Of a DNA stretch of 64,000 nt, positions 44,097 to 52,440 are shown in pieces. Source of the stretch: JAFGHJ01 sp964525555 (GTDB lineage: Bacteria; Hydrothermota; UBA3072); NCBI GenBank assembly GCA_964525555.1, contig CAZGHN010000014.1:1-64000 (forward strand), given 5' to 3'. Within the stretch, counting starts at the first letter, position 1. Every line of letters begins with the position of its first letter. A program made the position numbers and the translations under genes. A model generated the notes under the pieces. The model made no database searches. It saw only the letters and a list, made by a program, of their open reading frames with translations, and was not told the DNA's origin.

Positions 44097-44525
44097 ATGA
44101 ATAACGAAACTTTAAAGAAGCGAATATTGGAAGAAATGACTGTTGATTACTCATCGGCGTTGGAGAAAAACTTCGATATAGCTAAAAAATATGTGAATAT
44201 CACAAAGAAAGGAAAAGTTGATGTTAAGTATAAGGAAAGACTTGCCGGAGAAGATAGGATTTTGCTGTATCTTATAGGAAAGCTCTATGCAAAGGCAGCT
44301 GAATTGACAGCATCTGTAGATGTAGGAAATAAAGAATTGATGGATGAGTTAGGAATTCCTCAGGGATCATTGTTGCCTTGGCTTAAAAACTTAAGAGAGG
44401 CCAATGGAATCGAAAGTGTTACAAGAAATCGCTTCTCGTATCATAAGATACGATTGAATAATATAGAAAGAACGCTGAAGAGAATTGACAAAAAATTGTC
44501 AAGAATTTATAAGGAGAAAGAATGA
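44097..44525 (+). CDS. Small helix-turn-helix-like protein (accessory island, gene 1)
   Basis: A 142-residue basic protein, mostly helical. A winged-helix-like segment lies near 75-115 (VDVGNKELMDELGIPQGSLL, WLKNLREANGIESV) and the C-terminus is a basic helix (RTLKRIDKKLSRIYKEK). I recognise no named family, but the style resembles archaeal proteins of unknown function. It overlaps the next gene by four bases (ATGA), and the three genes 44097-45627 form one operon. Confidence 0.6.
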   Translation: MNNETLKKRILEEMTVDYSSALEKNFDIAKKYVNITKKGKVDVKYKERLAGEDRILLYLIGKLYAKAAELTASVDVGNKELMDELGIPQGSLLPWLKNLREANGIESVTRNRFSYHKIRLNNIERTLKRIDKKLSRIYKEKE

Positions 44526-44887
44526 ATAATGAAGAGAGTAGTCATATAGAAGACAGGATAGAAAAGCTTGAGAAAAGGGTTGCAATATTGGAGCAAAAAT
44601 TAAATAGCAAGGGAAAAAGGGGGGCTAAGGCAAAATTAAAAACAAATACATGGTATAAACCCGGCAGCACAATAGGGAAAATCGTATTACTTATTGAAGA
44701 GGGCTTTTTTGATACTCCTCACACTATGAGCGAAATAATATTCGAATTAAAAGAGAAAGACTACCATCTGAAACCTTCTGATTTAACTTTTCCTATGAGG
44801 CGGATTGTGCGCAATGGGCTTCTTAAAAGAACGAAGAAAAAGACTGATGGTACTCTATCAAAAAAGTGGCTTTATGTGAGGGTTTAA
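44522..44887 (+). CDS. Coiled coil plus winged-helix protein (accessory island, gene 2)
   Basis: A 121-residue protein. Residues 8-28 are a heptad coiled coil (IEDRIEKLEKRVAILEQKL) and a basic linker follows. From about 45 to the end is a winged-helix-like domain (GSTIGKIVLLIEEGFF, TMSEIIFELKEKDYHLKPSD, MRRIVRNGLLKRTKKKTDG, KKWLYV). Probably a DNA- or RNA-binding subunit. It overlaps the first gene by four bases and the third by 22 bases. Confidence 0.6.
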   Translation: MNNEESSHIEDRIEKLEKRVAILEQKLNSKGKRGAKAKLKTNTWYKPGSTIGKIVLLIEEGFFDTPHTMSEIIFELKEKDYHLKPSDLTFPMRRIVRNGLLKRTKKKTDGTLSKKWLYVRV

Positions 44888-45627
44888 CAATGGCTACTAA
44901 AAACACAATTTTACAAAAATGTGAGAAATTCTTATCTAATAAAAAAAGATTTAAATATAGGGTCTGCAAATTATTGAAAGATAGTGATTTTTCTGATGTT
45001 CTATCCTCTCAAGAACTAACTCATTTATTGAATGAGGGACCTGGAAAAAAGATTAAAACGACCAATCTTACCGCATTAATGGAACCTCTGCTTGAAGATG
45101 ATATTGTAAAAATAAAGATTAGAGGCCGCGGTAGAAACAAAAGAAAATTTTGGTTTCCCGGGTGGATAGACAAACATAAAATTAATCTTAGCCCTACAGG
45201 AGGAAATGTTGTAACAGGACAGATTTTCCCTGAAAAATTAGTCAAGGCTTTAGGTAAGGATTTTAAGACTGAAATCTCTGACCTTGGTCTGAATTATGGG
45301 AAAAGTGGAACTTGTACTGCGTTTCTGCTAAGAAAGATTCTAGAAAAATTGATATTTTCAACATTCGCTAAAAATGGTTTCTCTGATAAATTAAAAGATA
45401 AAAAAGGCAACTTTGTCGGTCTGAAAACTATGCTTAATTTATCGACAATGTACAAAGTCAAGGGAAAACCCTTTTTAATGCCTAAAACCGCAAAGGAAAT
45501 TGAAGGGATAAAATTCTTAGGTGATACTTCTGCACACGATCCCCTTACAAATGTAGCAATGAGAACAATAATTTTACAAATGCCTTTTATTATTACAGCT
45601 TATGAAGAGTTATCAAGAAAACTTTAG
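44866..45627 (+). CDS. Winged-helix protein with a C-terminal helical domain (accessory island, gene 3)
   Basis: The open frame is 253 residues; the internal ATG at 44890 (MATKNTILQKCEKFL) just after the stop of gene 2 is the likelier start. The N-terminal about 90 residues resemble the winged-helix domain of gene 2 (SSQELTHLLNEG, LTALMEPLLEDDIVKIKIRG). The C-terminal half is helical, with TCTAFLLRKILEKLIF and a conserved-looking FLGDTSAHDPLTNVAM, reminiscent of the helical nucleotide- or RNA-associated domains (DUF4145/HEPN-like) in defence proteins, but I cannot assign it. Confidence 0.55.
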   Translation: MALCEGLTMATKNTILQKCEKFLSNKKRFKYRVCKLLKDSDFSDVLSSQELTHLLNEGPGKKIKTTNLTALMEPLLEDDIVKIKIRGRGRNKRKFWFPGWIDKHKINLSPTGGNVVTGQIFPEKLVKALGKDFKTEISDLGLNYGKSGTCTAFLLRKILEKLIFSTFAKNGFSDKLKDKKGNFVGLKTMLNLSTMYKVKGKPFLMPKTAKEIEGIKFLGDTSAHDPLTNVAMRTIILQMPFIITAYEELSRKL

Positions 45628-45720
45628 GAGACGCATGGAGGGGTTAAGTCTTCTTTTTTGTTTTATTAGGGAATTTAAGAGAGAAAAATTGGGGAATGGT
45701 AAAGGAATATTCTAATAGGT

Positions 45721-46506
45721 ATGTTTATTGCATATTATGATGAATCTGGAGATGACGGCTACCCTGTTTATTCTTCAAGCCTTTTCGTCTTAACAAGTTT
45801 ATATCTTCATGAAAATGATTGGAAGAATACACACAAGGAACTTTATAAATTTAGGAAATATTTAAATACTGCCTATAATTTTCCTTTGGATCTTGAATTT
45901 CACTTTCGCAGTTTTTTATTGAATAAATCACCCTATAAGGCGTTCTCTTTTACCCCAGAAATATGTATAGAGATAGTGGATAAATATTGTAGCTTAGTTT
46001 CTAAATTAGATATTAAGATTGTTAATGTAGTTGTTATTAAAGATAGAATAATTAAAGATGATTATCCTGTTTTAAAAAACGCATTTACGTGTTCAATCCA
46101 GCGAATTCATAACGATATGGAGAAGAATTACTCAAGTGAAAATTTTATGATTATTACGGATAAAGGACGCCTTCCAAGTATGATAAAGATTGCCCGAAAA
46201 ATGTCGCAAGCAAATTTGATACGTTCCAAAATCTCAAATAAATTTTACCATAAAGAAATAGAGTTACTAATAGAAGTTCCTTTTGCAAGAGATTCAAGGC
46301 ATTGCTATTTTATTCAAACGGTTGATATGATATCTTATATAATATATCTTTATATTTATAAAAAATACCCCAATAGAATGCAAAATATAATTGATAAAAA
46401 CAAGATTATAGAGTGGATGGATATCCTGAAAAATAGTTTTAATATTGATGCTTCTAACGAATGTGAATATGGAATTGTTCGTATTCCAAAGAAGAAGTGG
46501 GAATAA
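45721..46506 (+). CDS. DUF3800 domain protein
   Basis: A 261-residue protein that begins with the hallmark IAYYDESGDDG (Asp7, Glu8 and Asp11) and has the C-terminal QTVDMISYIIYLY acidic position. DUF3800 proteins are thought to have an RNase H-like fold and often occur near mobile or defence genes. The gene lies 93 bases after the winged-helix trio in the same direction. No strong ribosome-binding site. Activity not known. Confidence 0.8.
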   Translation: MFIAYYDESGDDGYPVYSSSLFVLTSLYLHENDWKNTHKELYKFRKYLNTAYNFPLDLEFHFRSFLLNKSPYKAFSFTPEICIEIVDKYCSLVSKLDIKIVNVVVIKDRIIKDDYPVLKNAFTCSIQRIHNDMEKNYSSENFMIITDKGRLPSMIKIARKMSQANLIRSKISNKFYHKEIELLIEVPFARDSRHCYFIQTVDMISYIIYLYIYKKYPNRMQNIIDKNKIIEWMDILKNSFNIDASNECEYGIVRIPKKKWE

Positions 46507-46730
46507 AAAGACACCACCTACACCGTATAAACGGTTTCAGTGGTTCAATATATTATTAACCTTTTCATCTAATTTGTCAAGGTATAAAATTAAATTTCTC
46601 AATAGAGGGATTAGGTCCTGTTTTTTGGATTTCCTAAATCCCATTAATAACCTTTGCTTGAGATGATTGTGCTTACTAATTTAGATAAACGAGATGAATT
46701 GTGTAGAGTCAGGAATAGGAAAAAGTAAAA
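46507..46730 (+). other. Spacer with a small hairpin, no gene
   Basis: ACCGT-ATAA-ACGGT hairpin shortly after the DUF3800 stop (about 46527-46540), possibly a weak terminator without a T-run. The overlapping short frame here shows no coding features. Confidence 0.4.
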
Positions 46731-47567
46731 ATGTCCCCAACTAATGAGCTTAAAGAATATTTACAAAAATTAGTCGAATTAGGAAAGAATCCAACGTATA
46801 TAAACGAGATTGAACCTGCGTATGCATTTTACCACCATGCTCCTGAATACCTAAGATTAAATTTCGTCGACATCCAAAAAAACGATAAAGACCCCCCAGA
46901 TTTTCTCATCAAACTTAAAAAAAATAGTTTGATAAATCTCGAAGTTACTACTCTAGCTGATAAACGAATATTCAAAACAAACAAATTTATAAGAAGCTTA
47001 GAAGAAATTGTTGATCCTATAATTCAGGAGAACAGAAATTCTTTACCCGTAGGGACATATGCAGTTACATTCTTTCCAGGAAGAAAAAAAATAAGCTATT
47101 TGTGTATGAATGATGATGATTTTAAAAACAACATAAGTAAGATTGAGCTTAAAAAAACCCTTAAAAGAGATATCCCCAAATGGTTTAAAAAGTATGCAGA
47201 AAAAGGTGACGAAAGCTGGCCGTTATGCAATAACAATGGTGATCAAATCGGAAGTTTAATTATATCTAAATTATGTATTTCTAAAGAGATGAAAATTTCG
47301 ATATGGCCACAAGGTGTTTCTAGGCGTCGGGGTTGGAATCGTAAAGAATTAACTGACAAATTACAAAGTGTGATCGATAGGAAAGAAGATTTTAGCAGAT
47401 ATAGTGAATCATATTGGTTATTAATTTCCGACAGAGAAGATTCAATGCGTACAGGATATCTTGAATTTGATTTATCAGACATCAGAATAAAATCGCGATT
47501 TTTTGAAAAGATTTTTCTTATCCGTTTTGGAGACGAAGTTGATGAGCTAAGAGTTAGATCTGTTTAA
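46731..47567 (+). CDS. PD-(D/E)XK nuclease-like protein of unknown family
   Basis: A 278-residue cytoplasmic protein. The segment PPDFLIKLKKNSLINLEVTT (Asp57, Glu71, Thr73) has the spacing and strand pattern of the PD...(D/E)x(K/T) site of restriction-endonuclease-fold proteins. SYWLLISDREDSMRTGYLEF and KSRFFEKIFLIRFGDEVDEL look like the later core strands. The basic stretch GVSRRRGWNRKEL could contact nucleic acid. No specific family is recognised and no methylase is adjacent. It closes the accessory island and is followed by a copy of the dispersed repeat. Confidence 0.55.
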   Translation: MSPTNELKEYLQKLVELGKNPTYINEIEPAYAFYHHAPEYLRLNFVDIQKNDKDPPDFLIKLKKNSLINLEVTTLADKRIFKTNKFIRSLEEIVDPIIQENRNSLPVGTYAVTFFPGRKKISYLCMNDDDFKNNISKIELKKTLKRDIPKWFKKYAEKGDESWPLCNNNGDQIGSLIISKLCISKEMKISIWPQGVSRRRGWNRKELTDKLQSVIDRKEDFSRYSESYWLLISDREDSMRTGYLEFDLSDIRIKSRFFEKIFLIRFGDEVDELRVRSV

Positions 47568-47600
47568 AATAATTATTTTAATATCAACAGCCCCAATTCC

Positions 47601-47680
47601 TAAAAAGTGAAAAGGAGTGTACAACTGACAGATGACCGAGGACGGACGACCGAAATCAAAAACAGTATCTATTTTAGATT
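47601..47680 (+). repeat. Dispersed 85-bp repeat, copy 1
   Basis: Core words AGTGAAAAGGAGTGTACAAC, CTGACAGATGACCGAGGACG, GACGACCGA and AACAGTATCTATTTTAG, followed by the small palindrome GATTC-TTT-GAATC. It lies just after the nuclease-like gene. Confidence 0.75.
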
Positions 47681-47765
47681 CTTTGAATCAGTATATCCGT
47701 AAATCAGTTTATCAGTGAATTAGTTTTTTTACTAATTGACCAATTTACCAATTCACTAATAACTA

Positions 47766-47818
47766 TTTCCGCTTTTGCGGAAATCCAATCTTGACATTTA
47801 TTACTTTTTCATTACGAT
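47766..47818 (+). promoter_or_regulatory. Hairpin plus promoter of the VCBS protein gene
   Basis: TTTCCGC-TTTT-GCGGAAA hairpin (47766-47783), then TTGACA (47791-47796), 16-base spacer, TACGAT (47813-47818). The arrangement is repeated at 55151-55204. Confidence 0.6.
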
Positions 47819-47838
47819 TTATAAATAATGGAGGTATT

Positions 47839-48981
47839 ATGCGAAAAAAATATAATCACTTATTACGCCTTATTTTAATCCTGGTTTTAATATTAAATAT
47901 AACTATAAGTACTCACTGTACTGCTGAATCTAATGATAAATTGCTTGTGTCCTTTAAAAAAAGTGCGCAAGTTTTTGACAAAACAGAAATCATGGATGTA
48001 GCATTGGGAGATTTAAACAATGACGGAAATGTTGACGCCGTGCTGGCAAAAATGGGTGAAAACAATCCATCAACGATATGGTTTAATAATGGCAAAGGAC
48101 AATTTGATTGCAACGGCCAAAAATTAGCCCTGTGGGGACACGGTGTTGCGCTGGGGGATCTGGATTTCGATAAAGATCTTGATATCTTTCTTGCGCGAAA
48201 TGATGAACCAAGTAAAGTCTATTTGAATAATGGCAATGGGGTATATATAGAAAACGGCCAAAATATTGGTTTTATAAATGATAAGTATAAATCTGCCACA
48301 GATGTTCAGTTGGCTGATATAGATGGCGATGGCGATCTCGATGCACTAGTTAATTACTATAATTCCCCTAATACGTTTTGGATTAATGATGGTAAAGCAA
48401 ACTTTAGTTTGAGCAAAATTTACTTTGATGATATTCCAACTTTAGGTGATCTGGATAACGACGGCGATATAGACATATTTTTAAAAATACTAAATTACGG
48501 CTATAAAACAATATTAAATGACGGCAAAGGCAAATTCGAAAATCATTGGGAGATTGCAGACAGTAACGCAACATACGGGCAAATAAAATTAGGTGATTTT
48601 GACGGCGATAAAGATTTGGACGCTATAATCACAAATGGGGATTATTCAAAAAGTATTCCGACAAAAATCTGGTATAATGATGGAAAAGGAAATTTCAAAT
48701 GTGGCGACCAGAAATTAGGCCCAACAAAGTTCGCAAGAGTTGCATTAGGCGATTTAAATAATGATAAACACCTGGATGTGTTTATTTCCATCTTCAAACA
48801 AGACAATCAAATCTGGATAAATAACGGGAAAGGATATTTTATCGATAGCGGATTGAAAATTGACGGAGAACTTGGCTGCGCATTAGGAGATTTAGATAAT
48901 GATGGTGATTTCGATATTTTTGTAGGCACTCGTGAATCAGTTGGCGGAATTTGGTTTAATGAACTTATTCATCAATATTGA
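47839..48981 (+). CDS. Secreted FG-GAP/VCBS repeat protein
   Basis: 380 residues from ATG 47839, preceded by GGAGG; the open frame begins earlier at 47791 but within the promoter. A signal peptide (MRKKYNHLLRLILILVLILN) is followed by about seven repeats with Asp-rich calcium-type loops: ALGDLNNDGNVDAVLAK, DIDGDGDLDALVNYY and LGDLDNDGDFDIFVG, each paired with a WxNNGKGxF strand. This is an integrin-alpha-like propeller. There is no sorting-type C-terminal domain. Probably an extracellular or periplasmic binding protein. Confidence 0.8.
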   Translation: MRKKYNHLLRLILILVLILNITISTHCTAESNDKLLVSFKKSAQVFDKTEIMDVALGDLNNDGNVDAVLAKMGENNPSTIWFNNGKGQFDCNGQKLALWGHGVALGDLDFDKDLDIFLARNDEPSKVYLNNGNGVYIENGQNIGFINDKYKSATDVQLADIDGDGDLDALVNYYNSPNTFWINDGKANFSLSKIYFDDIPTLGDLDNDGDIDIFLKILNYGYKTILNDGKGKFENHWEIADSNATYGQIKLGDFDGDKDLDAIITNGDYSKSIPTKIWYNDGKGNFKCGDQKLGPTKFARVALGDLNNDKHLDVFISIFKQDNQIWINNGKGYFIDSGLKIDGELGCALGDLDNDGDFDIFVGTRESVGGIWFNELIHQY

Positions 48982-48992
48982 AGTATAAACCG

Positions 48993-49057
48993 ATCCAAAC
49001 CTTGAAATGTGAAAAGAAGTAGCTAGTAGTAGGCACTCAATAAATCAAAAACAGTAT
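48993..49057 (+). repeat. Dispersed 85-bp repeat, copy 2 (diverged)
   Basis: Keeps AAACCTTGAAATGTGAAAAG and AAATCAAAAACAGTATCTA, while the GACAGATGACC middle is replaced. The final CTA is the reverse of the stop codon of the small minus-strand gene that follows. Confidence 0.65.
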
Positions 49058-49216
49058 CTATTTTAACTTCTTTTTGAGATCTTTTAGATCTTTCTCGATT
49101 TTATCTAATTTTTTTAGAACAGGCTTTAGCTCTTCTTTGATAATTTGTTTAATGCTTATATGTGAAGAAGCTTTGCCTATCACTTTTTTTGAACTATTTT
49201 CTTTTTTCTTTTTCAT
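49058..49216 (-). CDS. Small coiled-coil protein (copy A)
   Basis: A 52-residue Lys-rich protein (MKKKKENSSKKVIGKASSHI, then a heptad helix ILKEEL-like: KPVLKKLDKIEKDLKDLKK). A second copy at 55738-55875 differs at only 3 of 44 shared residues, which supports a real gene. Its stop codon lies inside the dispersed repeat. It is directly upstream of, and on the opposite side of the STAS-like gene end from, no other gene; it could be co-transcribed after the STAS-like gene, which ends 4 bases before its ATG. Function unknown; dimerising helix likely. Confidence 0.65.
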   Translation of the reverse strand: MKKKKENSSKKVIGKASSHISIKQIIKEELKPVLKKLDKIEKDLKDLKKKLK

Positions 49217-49219
49217 TTT

Positions 49220-49618
49220 TTAAGCATCAACAGAATGGAACCATTCCTTGGCTTTGCTAATATCTTCGAAAGTCTTAAAATTAAAAGCCCCCCTGTTTTT
49301 CGCCACGAGATCTCCAAATCTTTCCGGGTCAACTATTGGCTGTTTCCCTAAATATGCTATTCTGGGAGTCTTAATCTTTTCCGAACGAATAAATTCCCTC
49401 CAGTATTTAGTTGTTTCCTCTGCGTATCTGAATCTATCGATACCGGATAGCGGACCCGTTATTTTTCTATAATCAATCAGGATTTTCGGCATATTTTTCT
49501 CGAAAGAAGCTGTTAAAGCCTCTTTAAACATCGTAAGCGCATCTTTTAAATCAAAAGCACCTGAATAAGTAGCAAGAATAAAAGATTTCTTGCACTCAAT
49601 CTTTACCTCCAAACCCAT
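49220..49618 (-). CDS. SpoIIAA/STAS-like protein
   Basis: A 132-residue protein with the alternating strand-helix pattern of SpoIIAA-like/STAS domains: KKSFILATYSGAFDLKDAL, MPKILIDYRKI, RFRYAEETTKYWREFI, RIAYLGKQP, then a final helix (DISKAKEWF). Such domains bind partners or lipids; the Ser phosphorylation site of anti-sigma antagonists is not clear. It has a good AGGAGG site and is followed after three bases by the small coiled-coil gene, forming a two-gene unit. Confidence 0.6.
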   Translation of the reverse strand: MGLEVKIECKKSFILATYSGAFDLKDALTMFKEALTASFEKNMPKILIDYRKITGPLSGIDRFRYAEETTKYWREFIRSEKIKTPRIAYLGKQPIVDPERFGDLVAKNRGAFNFKTFEDISKAKEWFHSVDA

Positions 49619-49698
49619 TTTTGCCTCCTATATTATTAAAAATAAAGAAAAAGATAATAATAGTCAAGGGTTTTTACAGTATTTTGAGAATACTATAG

Positions 49699-49726
49699 TT
49701 GACATTTAGGAGATTTTCCATATTAT
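49699..49726 (+). promoter_or_regulatory. Promoter of the SNase-like gene
   Basis: TTGACA (49699-49704), 16-base spacer, TATTAT (49721-49726); AGGAGGT follows before the ATG at 49753. Confidence 0.65.
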
Positions 49727-49752
49727 TAAATAAATAAAAGGAGGTAAAAATA

Positions 49753-50043
49753 ATGCCAATTTTTACTGTTGGGGAAGTTGTTGACGGATATACCTTTAAA
49801 GTTAAAGAGGGATGGGAGTGGGGTAACAAGAAAGGTGATATTGTTCGTCCTGCGGATTATAATACTCCTGAAGAAGATGAGCCTGGACATGAAGAAGCTA
49901 AGCAAAAGTTAAAGGAGTTAATTTTAAATAAGTCAGTGGAAATTGAAAATCCTCAGACTATAGACGAGTGGAATAGATTAGTCACGGATGTTTATTATAA
50001 GGGCAAAAAACTTGCCGATTATTTTCCAGAATATAAAACATGA
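49753..50043 (+). CDS. Short SNase-like (thermonuclease-fold) protein
   Basis: A 96-residue protein that follows the staphylococcal nuclease core: VVDGYTFKVKEGWEW, IVRPADYNTPEED (Arg and Glu at the places of the catalytic Arg35 and Glu43), EEAKQKLKELILNKSVEI, and EWNRLVTDVYYKGKKL (the second Arg). It is shorter than usual and lacks a signal peptide. The GxDxPE loop is altered (ADYNTPE), so activity is uncertain. It is followed by repeat copy 3. Confidence 0.65.
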   Translation: MPIFTVGEVVDGYTFKVKEGWEWGNKKGDIVRPADYNTPEEDEPGHEEAKQKLKELILNKSVEIENPQTIDEWNRLVTDVYYKGKKLADYFPEYKT

Positions 50044-50050
50044 AATATTT

Positions 50051-50141
50051 GGGGTCAAACCTTGAAATGTGAAAAGGCTAATAACTGACAGATGACCGAG
50101 GACGGACGACCAAAATCAAAAACAGTATCTATTTTAACTTC
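50051..50141 (+). repeat. Dispersed 85-bp repeat, copy 3
   Basis: GGGGTCAAACCTTGAAATG, TGAAAAGGCTAATAACTGAC, AGATGACCGAGGACGGACG and AACAGTATCTATTTTA. It lies directly after the SNase-like gene. Confidence 0.8.
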
Positions 50142-50314
50142 CTTGAATCGGAAACATAGTCGTCAGTCTTCAGTCACCAGTCATTAGTCTAAATTAGGGA
50201 TTAGGATTTTGGGGTTGGGATTTAGGATTTAGTTTTGAATTCTGAGTTTTGAATTCAACATTAAACATTCAACATTCATAATTAACTCAGTGTCTTTGCG
50301 GATAAAAAATACCC
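50142..50314. repeat. Repeat words between copy 3 and the next promoter
   Basis: GTCGTCAGTCTTCAGTCACC, GGGATTAGGATTTTGGGG then TTGGGATTTAGGATTTAG, and AATTCAACATTAAACATTC (about 50158-50280). No gene. Confidence 0.55.
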
Positions 50315-50342
50315 TTGACAAAATAAAAAAAACGACTATAAT
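50315..50342 (+). promoter_or_regulatory. Perfect-consensus promoter before the barrel/lipoprotein pair
   Basis: TTGACA (50315-50320), 16-base spacer, TATAAT (50337-50342). The region 50343-50445 before the gene contains a short untranslated leader and no clear ribosome-binding site. Confidence 0.75.
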
Positions 50343-50445
50343 TACTTTATAAATCAAAGTGCTTTGCTTGAAAAAAAGAGGATGAAATTTTGAAATATAT
50401 AAAAGTTAGTAATTCGTCGACAAAATTAATGATTGATATAAAATT

Positions 50446-51405
50446 TTGCTCAAATGTAACTATAATGCAAACTGTAAAATATTCTTTTTCGGCTCTATGA
50501 TAAATTTACTTATTCTCATCATATACGTATACTTCCCTCCAATAGGCGGAGTACCACTTGAAAATCCGGAATATAGGGATATACAATCTAAATTTCTTCT
50601 CCAAGGCACATACCAAAGATGGAACATTCAATCCTTAGATTACAACAATCCTTATAGAGATTTATACTATAATTATTATGTTTTCATACCGGAGAGATTA
50701 TATCTTTCTTTTGGGTGCAAGTCTTTTAATATTATAACAGGGATGGAAAAAGGTTACTCTTTCTCTTTCAAAGGAAACTATACTATTAAGGACAACTTTT
50801 ACCCTCTCTTTTTAGGTGTTTACACAAATGATTTTTTGCTACGATTCCTTGGGGGGTATTGCAGCGTCTCTAGCGGTGAAGAAACAGTACGTTTTATCCA
50901 CGCGGGTGGAGAATTCTCTCTTTTCTTCCCTCAAGAACCAAAAAAGTATGGGATTGATTTTGTTTCCTTTGGATTTAAAATACTACGTTCTGAATTTTCG
51001 GGTAAAATCTATCCTATGGGTTCTATAGTATTGGGAGACGAATTACATGTAACCAAGATCAAGCTTAATACCTTTTTCAAAACAGGGCTTAAGCCTTATA
51101 TAATCAGTTATAATATATATCATCCCGAAAAAGCCCTATGGGTTCGTAACTCATTCTTCGCGGAACTCGGAATAAGACAAAAAACAGAAAATTACTTATG
51201 GGAAATTTCACTATCACAAAAAGATCTGTTGACTACGGGGAATATAGTCGGATTTTCGATTCGTGGATTTGAGATTAAAGGAATTTATGAAATTTCTTTA
51301 AAAGACTGGACCCCAGGCATCTCACTCTCTTATTATTTTGGAGGAGATGAGAACATAGTAAAAGGCAACATAATAACATTAGGATTAAAACTATGCAGAA
51401 GATAA
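50446..51405 (+). CDS. Probable outer-membrane beta-barrel protein
   Basis: 319 residues from TTG 50446; the ATG at 50497 (MINLLILIIYVYFPPIGG, a signal-peptide-like start) is the likelier beginning, but neither has a Shine-Dalgarno sequence. The body is rich in aromatic, alternating strands (ERLYLSFGCKSFNIITGMEK, GYSFSFKGNYTI, FFAELGIRQKTENYLWEISL, GISLSYYFGG) typical of a barrel. Family not recognised. It overlaps the following lipoprotein gene by 13 bases, so the two probably work together in the envelope. Confidence 0.6.
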   Translation: MLKCNYNANCKIFFFGSMINLLILIIYVYFPPIGGVPLENPEYRDIQSKFLLQGTYQRWNIQSLDYNNPYRDLYYNYYVFIPERLYLSFGCKSFNIITGMEKGYSFSFKGNYTIKDNFYPLFLGVYTNDFLLRFLGGYCSVSSGEETVRFIHAGGEFSLFFPQEPKKYGIDFVSFGFKILRSEFSGKIYPMGSIVLGDELHVTKIKLNTFFKTGLKPYIISYNIYHPEKALWVRNSFFAELGIRQKTENYLWEISLSQKDLLTTGNIVGFSIRGFEIKGIYEISLKDWTPGISLSYYFGGDENIVKGNIITLGLKLCRR

Positions 51406-52325
51406 TTGCGCTCTTTTTAATTGTTGCTTGTTTATCCTGTAACCGAACACTCTATACGGTCACATATTCCAATGTATGTGGCTCTGAAGAAGATTTCATT
51501 TATACGTCTAAAGAAACAAATTTATCATATCAAACTTATAATGCATTTGCTGCCGGTTATGAAGGAAACGATCCGCCTCCAAGGAGAGCAATAGTAGAAA
51601 TAGATGTCCAGAGTAATCTTGGAGAGGAAATCTACCTGTTTAAAGTATCACTTCCAAATCATTGGGGTTCGTTAGATGTTTCAGCAGATCGGAATAGAAT
51701 TGCCGTCACATTAATTGATACCATTAGCACACTATACGTATTCTCAAGGGCAGAGGATAGAATAATTGCAAAAATGGTAAAAGGACAAAATCCCTGCTTC
51801 TTTCCTGATGCCGACAGTCTTTTATATGAAAAAGATAACCAAATTTTCATCTATTCTATTATTTCAGATTCTGAAAGGCTCTTTATAGATGAGGGCAGCA
51901 ATCCAAGAATCGCAACGGAATTCAAAAAATTGGTGTATAAAAGAAACACTCAGATAATATTATTAAATCTAAACGACTTAGAGGAATCTATAATAGCTGA
52001 TACGGCAACGGCTAGCCATCCGGATATTTCGCCAGATGGTTCGAAGATAATTTATTCGAGATACGATACTTCCGGGATAAGAACATTTTTTCTGACTGAT
52101 ACTCTTGGAACGATATTGAAAACATACGAGGCAAAAGGAGCTTTCATTCCGGATTACTGGGGTACAAATCCTTATCCTTATTTTGTAGGCAATGATAAAT
52201 TTGTATATCGAGCGTATTCGGAAAATGCGCCCTTAAAAATATTATATTTGCAGGAATTAACACGTGATACCCCAATCTTAATTCGGGAGGAATTCAAAAT
52301 CCATCATCCAGAGGATGCAGAATAG
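51393..52325 (+). CDS. Lipoprotein with TolB-like beta-propeller repeats
   Basis: A 310-residue protein with a lipoprotein signal (MQKIIALFLIVACLSC, lipidated Cys16). Propeller-type repeats follow: GQNPCFFPDADSLLYEKD, EGSNPRIATEFKKLVYKR and SHPDISPDGSKIIYSRYD. It is coupled to the barrel gene. Probably anchored in the outer or inner membrane with the propeller in the periplasm; binding partner unknown. Confidence 0.75.
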   Translation: MQKIIALFLIVACLSCNRTLYTVTYSNVCGSEEDFIYTSKETNLSYQTYNAFAAGYEGNDPPPRRAIVEIDVQSNLGEEIYLFKVSLPNHWGSLDVSADRNRIAVTLIDTISTLYVFSRAEDRIIAKMVKGQNPCFFPDADSLLYEKDNQIFIYSIISDSERLFIDEGSNPRIATEFKKLVYKRNTQIILLNLNDLEESIIADTATASHPDISPDGSKIIYSRYDTSGIRTFFLTDTLGTILKTYEAKGAFIPDYWGTNPYPYFVGNDKFVYRAYSENAPLKILYLQELTRDTPILIREEFKIHHPEDAE

Positions 52326-52342
52326 AAGTTTACAAACAGAAA

Positions 52343-52440
52343 GGGGGTCAGCCTTTGAAATGTGAAAAGGCTAATAACTGACAGATGACCGGGGACGGAC
52401 GACCGAAAACAACAAACAGTATCTATTTTAGATTCAAAGA
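52343..52440 (+). repeat. Dispersed 85-bp repeat, copy 4
   Basis: GGGGTCAGCCTTTGAAATG, TGAAAAGGCTAATAACTGAC, AGATGACCGGGGACGGACG, ACAGTATCTATTTTAG and the palindrome GATTC-AAA-GAATC. It follows the TolB-like lipoprotein gene. Confidence 0.8.

Noticed and set aside
46445..46666. A 73-residue plus-strand frame at the end of the DUF3800 gene
   Set aside because: It overlaps the end of the DUF3800 gene in another frame and has no ribosome-binding site or recognisable features.
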